This document shows, piece by piece, positions 7,376 through 8,312 of a DNA stretch of 8,312 bases (the first letter of the stretch is position 1; the number at the start of each line of letters is the position of its first letter). The position numbers and the translations under genes are program-made. This DNA is from Sulfurimonas sp. GTDB taxonomy: Bacteria; Campylobacterota; Campylobacteria; Campylobacterales; Sulfurimonadaceae. Below the pieces are notes generated by a model. That model saw only the letters and a program-made list of their open reading frames with translations, had not been told where the DNA came from and did not search any database. The stretch spans positions 1-8,312 of the forward strand of contig JAFLJV010000275.1 in the NCBI GenBank assembly GCA_022712845.1, given 5' to 3'.

Positions 7376-7624
7376 ATGAAAATTTTAGTTATGATTGCTT
7401 TTGGAATTAGTTTAATGTTTGCTTCTGTTGATATTAACACAGCAGATAAAGAAGAATTAATTATTTTAAATGGTATTGGTGCAAAAAAAGCTGAAGCGAT
7501 TATTGAATATAGAGATACTAACTGTTTTAATAATATAAATGAACTTGCTAATGTAAGAGGTATAGGACATAAGATTATTGAAAAAAATAGAGAAAATTTA
7601 AGTGCTAGTAAATGTAAAAAATAA
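7376..7624 (+). CDS. Small secreted ComEA-like helix-hairpin-helix protein
   Basis: Probable periplasmic DNA-binding protein of the ComEA type, which in competent bacteria pulls incoming DNA across the outer membrane. The 82 residues begin with a signal peptide (MKILVMIAFGISLMFA, likely cut after residue 16). The mature part opens with the family hallmark VDINTADKEEL (18-28) and carries two helix-hairpin-helix motifs, LNGIGAKKAEAII (31-43) and VRGIGHKIIEK (60-70). The two mature cysteines, C50 and C80, could form a disulfide in the periplasm. AAAGGG five bases before the ATG is a good ribosome binding site. The gene is separated from pglF by 78 bases and has no obvious role in polysaccharide synthesis, so it probably sits here by chance of gene order. 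A general nucleic-acid-binding role is the alternative. Confidence 0.88.
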   Translation: MKILVMIAFGISLMFASVDINTADKEELIILNGIGAKKAEAIIEYRDTNCFNNINELANVRGIGHKIIEKNRENLSASKCKK

Positions 7625-7641
7625 ATTTACTTTATATTTTA
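7607..7641 (+). terminator. Weak terminator-like hairpin after the ComEA-like gene
   Basis: A perfect 7-base inverted repeat, AGTAAAT (7607-7613) and ATTTACT (7625-7631), spans the stop codon with an 11-base loop and is followed by the T-rich TTTATATTTT. The stem has only two G-C pairs, so its strength as a terminator is doubtful. Confidence 0.25.
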
Positions 7642-7838
7642 TGTTAATATTATCATAATACTACTACCTAAGTTTATCATTATGTAAAACCCTTCTTTAG
7701 TAATAAAAATAATATACACAAAAAAGACTCAGTATAAATATAGTTTTGGATTACCTAATTTAAATGAATTTAAGTAGTTTTATATATAAATTTAACTACT
7801 ATTGTGACTAAATAATAGATTAAATTTTCAGGGCTTTT
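7625..7838. other. AT-rich intergenic region before wzz
   Basis: This 214-base gap has no credible gene on either strand. It contains a possible -10 element TATAAA (7733-7738) without a clear -35, the inverted repeat described separately at 7773-7800, and the wzz ribosome binding site AGGG (7830-7833), five bases before the ATG. I see no JUMPstart/ops element. It is the most likely place for the wzz promoter and any control of chain length at the transcript level. Confidence 0.5.
7773..7800. repeat. Inverted repeat around an AT palindrome upstream of wzz
   Basis: The arms AGTAGTT (7773-7779) and AACTACT (7794-7800) are perfect complements 14 bases apart. Between and partly overlapping them lies the palindrome TTTATATATAAA (7779-7790). 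It ends 38 bases before the wzz ATG, so it could be an operator or a leader hairpin. Its function is not shown by sequence alone. Confidence 0.45.
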
Positions 7839-8312
7839 ATGCAAGGTAATCAACAAAATACTCAAAGATATGAAGAAGATGAAATAGATTTACGAGAGTT
7901 ATTTAGAACTCTTATGAAAAATAAAGTGAAAATATTAGTTATAACTTTAATTATTACCACTGGAGCAATTATTTATGCTTATATGGCACCAAAGATTTAT
8001 GAAGCTCGTGCTTTAATAGAAATTGGAAATTATAAATTATATAATAATAGTAATAGTAATAGTAATAGTAATAGTAATAGTAATAGTAATAGTAAAATCA
8101 CACTTGATAATGCCTTTCAATTAAATAAAAAATTAAATATATTATTTATAGATATGTTTAAGAATGAAAAAAACAAAAAAGCATTAATTAGCTCAATATC
8201 AATTCCTAAAGGTTCAGAAGAGTTTATAGAGATAAAATCTGAATCTAATTCTAATGAACTCGCAATAAAAGAGATAAAATCTGTTGTAGTATATATTCAA
8301 GAAAAACATCAA
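7839..8312 (+). CDS. wzz: Wzz/polysaccharide co-polymerase, chain-length determinant, 3' end cut by window edge
   Basis: Inner-membrane protein that controls how many repeat units the Wzy polymerase joins. The frame from ATG 7839 stays open for 158 codons to the right edge, so the C-terminal half, including the second membrane helix, is missing. Seen: a cytoplasmic start with EIDLRELFRTLMKNK (15-29), the typical Wzz N-terminal signature; a membrane helix (about 30-49); then the proline and first periplasmic strand APKIYEARALIEIG (50-63), also typical. Directly after it come eight perfect Asn-Ser repeats (70-85), which normal Wzz proteins lack at this place. AGGG five bases upstream is the ribosome binding site. 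The gene lies 214 bases downstream of the ComEA-like gene, so it probably has its own promoter. An exopolysaccharide-type co-polymerase of the same superfamily is possible, since the kinase region would lie outside the window. Confidence 0.88.
   Translation, partial: MQGNQQNTQRYEEDEIDLRELFRTLMKNKVKILVITLIITTGAIIYAYMAPKIYEARALIEIGNYKLYNNSNSNSNSNSNSNSNSKITLDNAFQLNKKLNILFIDMFKNEKNKKALISSISIPKGSEEFIEIKSESNSNELAIKEIKSVVVYIQEKHQ
8046..8093 (+). repeat. Hexanucleotide microsatellite (AATAGT)x8 inside wzz
   Basis: Eight perfect tandem copies of AATAGT, preceded by one extra AAT, encode Asn-Ser eight times (residues 70-85). All units use the same Asn and Ser codons, as expected for recent slipped-strand expansion rather than selection on the protein alone. 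Unit gain or loss changes the protein by two residues and keeps the frame. Confidence 0.97.

Noticed and set aside
7661..7668. CTACTACC on the plus strand as a reversed ops/JUMPstart element
   Set aside because: It does not match the GGCGGTAG core on either strand.
8043..8093. Asn-Ser repeat as N-glycosylation sequons
   Set aside because: In alternating Asn-Ser the residue two after each Asn is Asn, not Ser or Thr. Only the first Asn-Asn-Ser fits N-x-S, and it lacks the acidic residue at -2 required by the Campylobacter PglB sequon.
1..8312. CRISPR array, insertion sequence, tRNA or rRNA genes
   Set aside because: No spaced direct repeats, transposase-like frames, terminal inverted repeats or structured RNA sequences were found.

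Overview
The window is a very AT-rich bacterial surface-polysaccharide (O-antigen or capsule) locus. All nine genes lie on the plus strand. Low GC by eye, heavy use of A/T-ending codons, a compact PglF-type dehydratase, a tiny secreted ComEA-like protein and weak -35 elements together suggest a Campylobacterota (epsilonproteobacterial) genome, for example an Arcobacter-like genus. The organism assignment is an inference from style and gene content, not from a marker gene.

Positions 1-7297 hold a tightly packed run of seven genes. In order they are: a GT2 glycosyltransferase cut by the left edge, a Wzy-like polymerase, a short-chain dehydrogenase/epimerase-like protein with eroded motifs, a GT4 glycosyltransferase, a WbpV/WreQ-like sugar 4-reductase/epimerase, a WbpL-like undecaprenyl-phosphate sugar-1-phosphate transferase, and a PglF/WbpM-type UDP-GlcNAc 4,6-dehydratase. 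Every junction overlaps: five by four bases (TTGA once, ATGA four times) and the last by one base (TAGTG). This strongly suggests one translationally coupled operon. The last three genes form a coherent initiation module. The dehydratase makes UDP-4-keto-6-deoxy-GlcNAc, the reductase would convert it to UDP-QuiNAc or UDP-FucNAc, and the WbpL-like enzyme would load that sugar phosphate onto undecaprenyl phosphate. The two glycosyltransferases would extend the repeat unit and the Wzy-like protein would polymerise it. No Wzx flippase lies in the window; it may be upstream.

Positions 7298-7838 hold a small ComEA-like helix-hairpin-helix protein with its own ribosome binding site, flanked by AT-rich non-coding DNA. 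The 214-base gap after it contains a weak hairpin and an inverted repeat. From 7839 to the right edge is the start of a Wzz/polysaccharide co-polymerase gene, which sets chain length.

The most striking observation is eight perfect tandem copies of the hexamer AATAGT inside this wzz gene. They encode (Asn-Ser)8 just after the first membrane helix. Such a tract can change length without breaking the frame, so it may tune polysaccharide chain length. The second is the SDR-like gene at 1794, where the cofactor-binding glycines and the catalytic tyrosine are replaced while the rest of the family pattern is kept.
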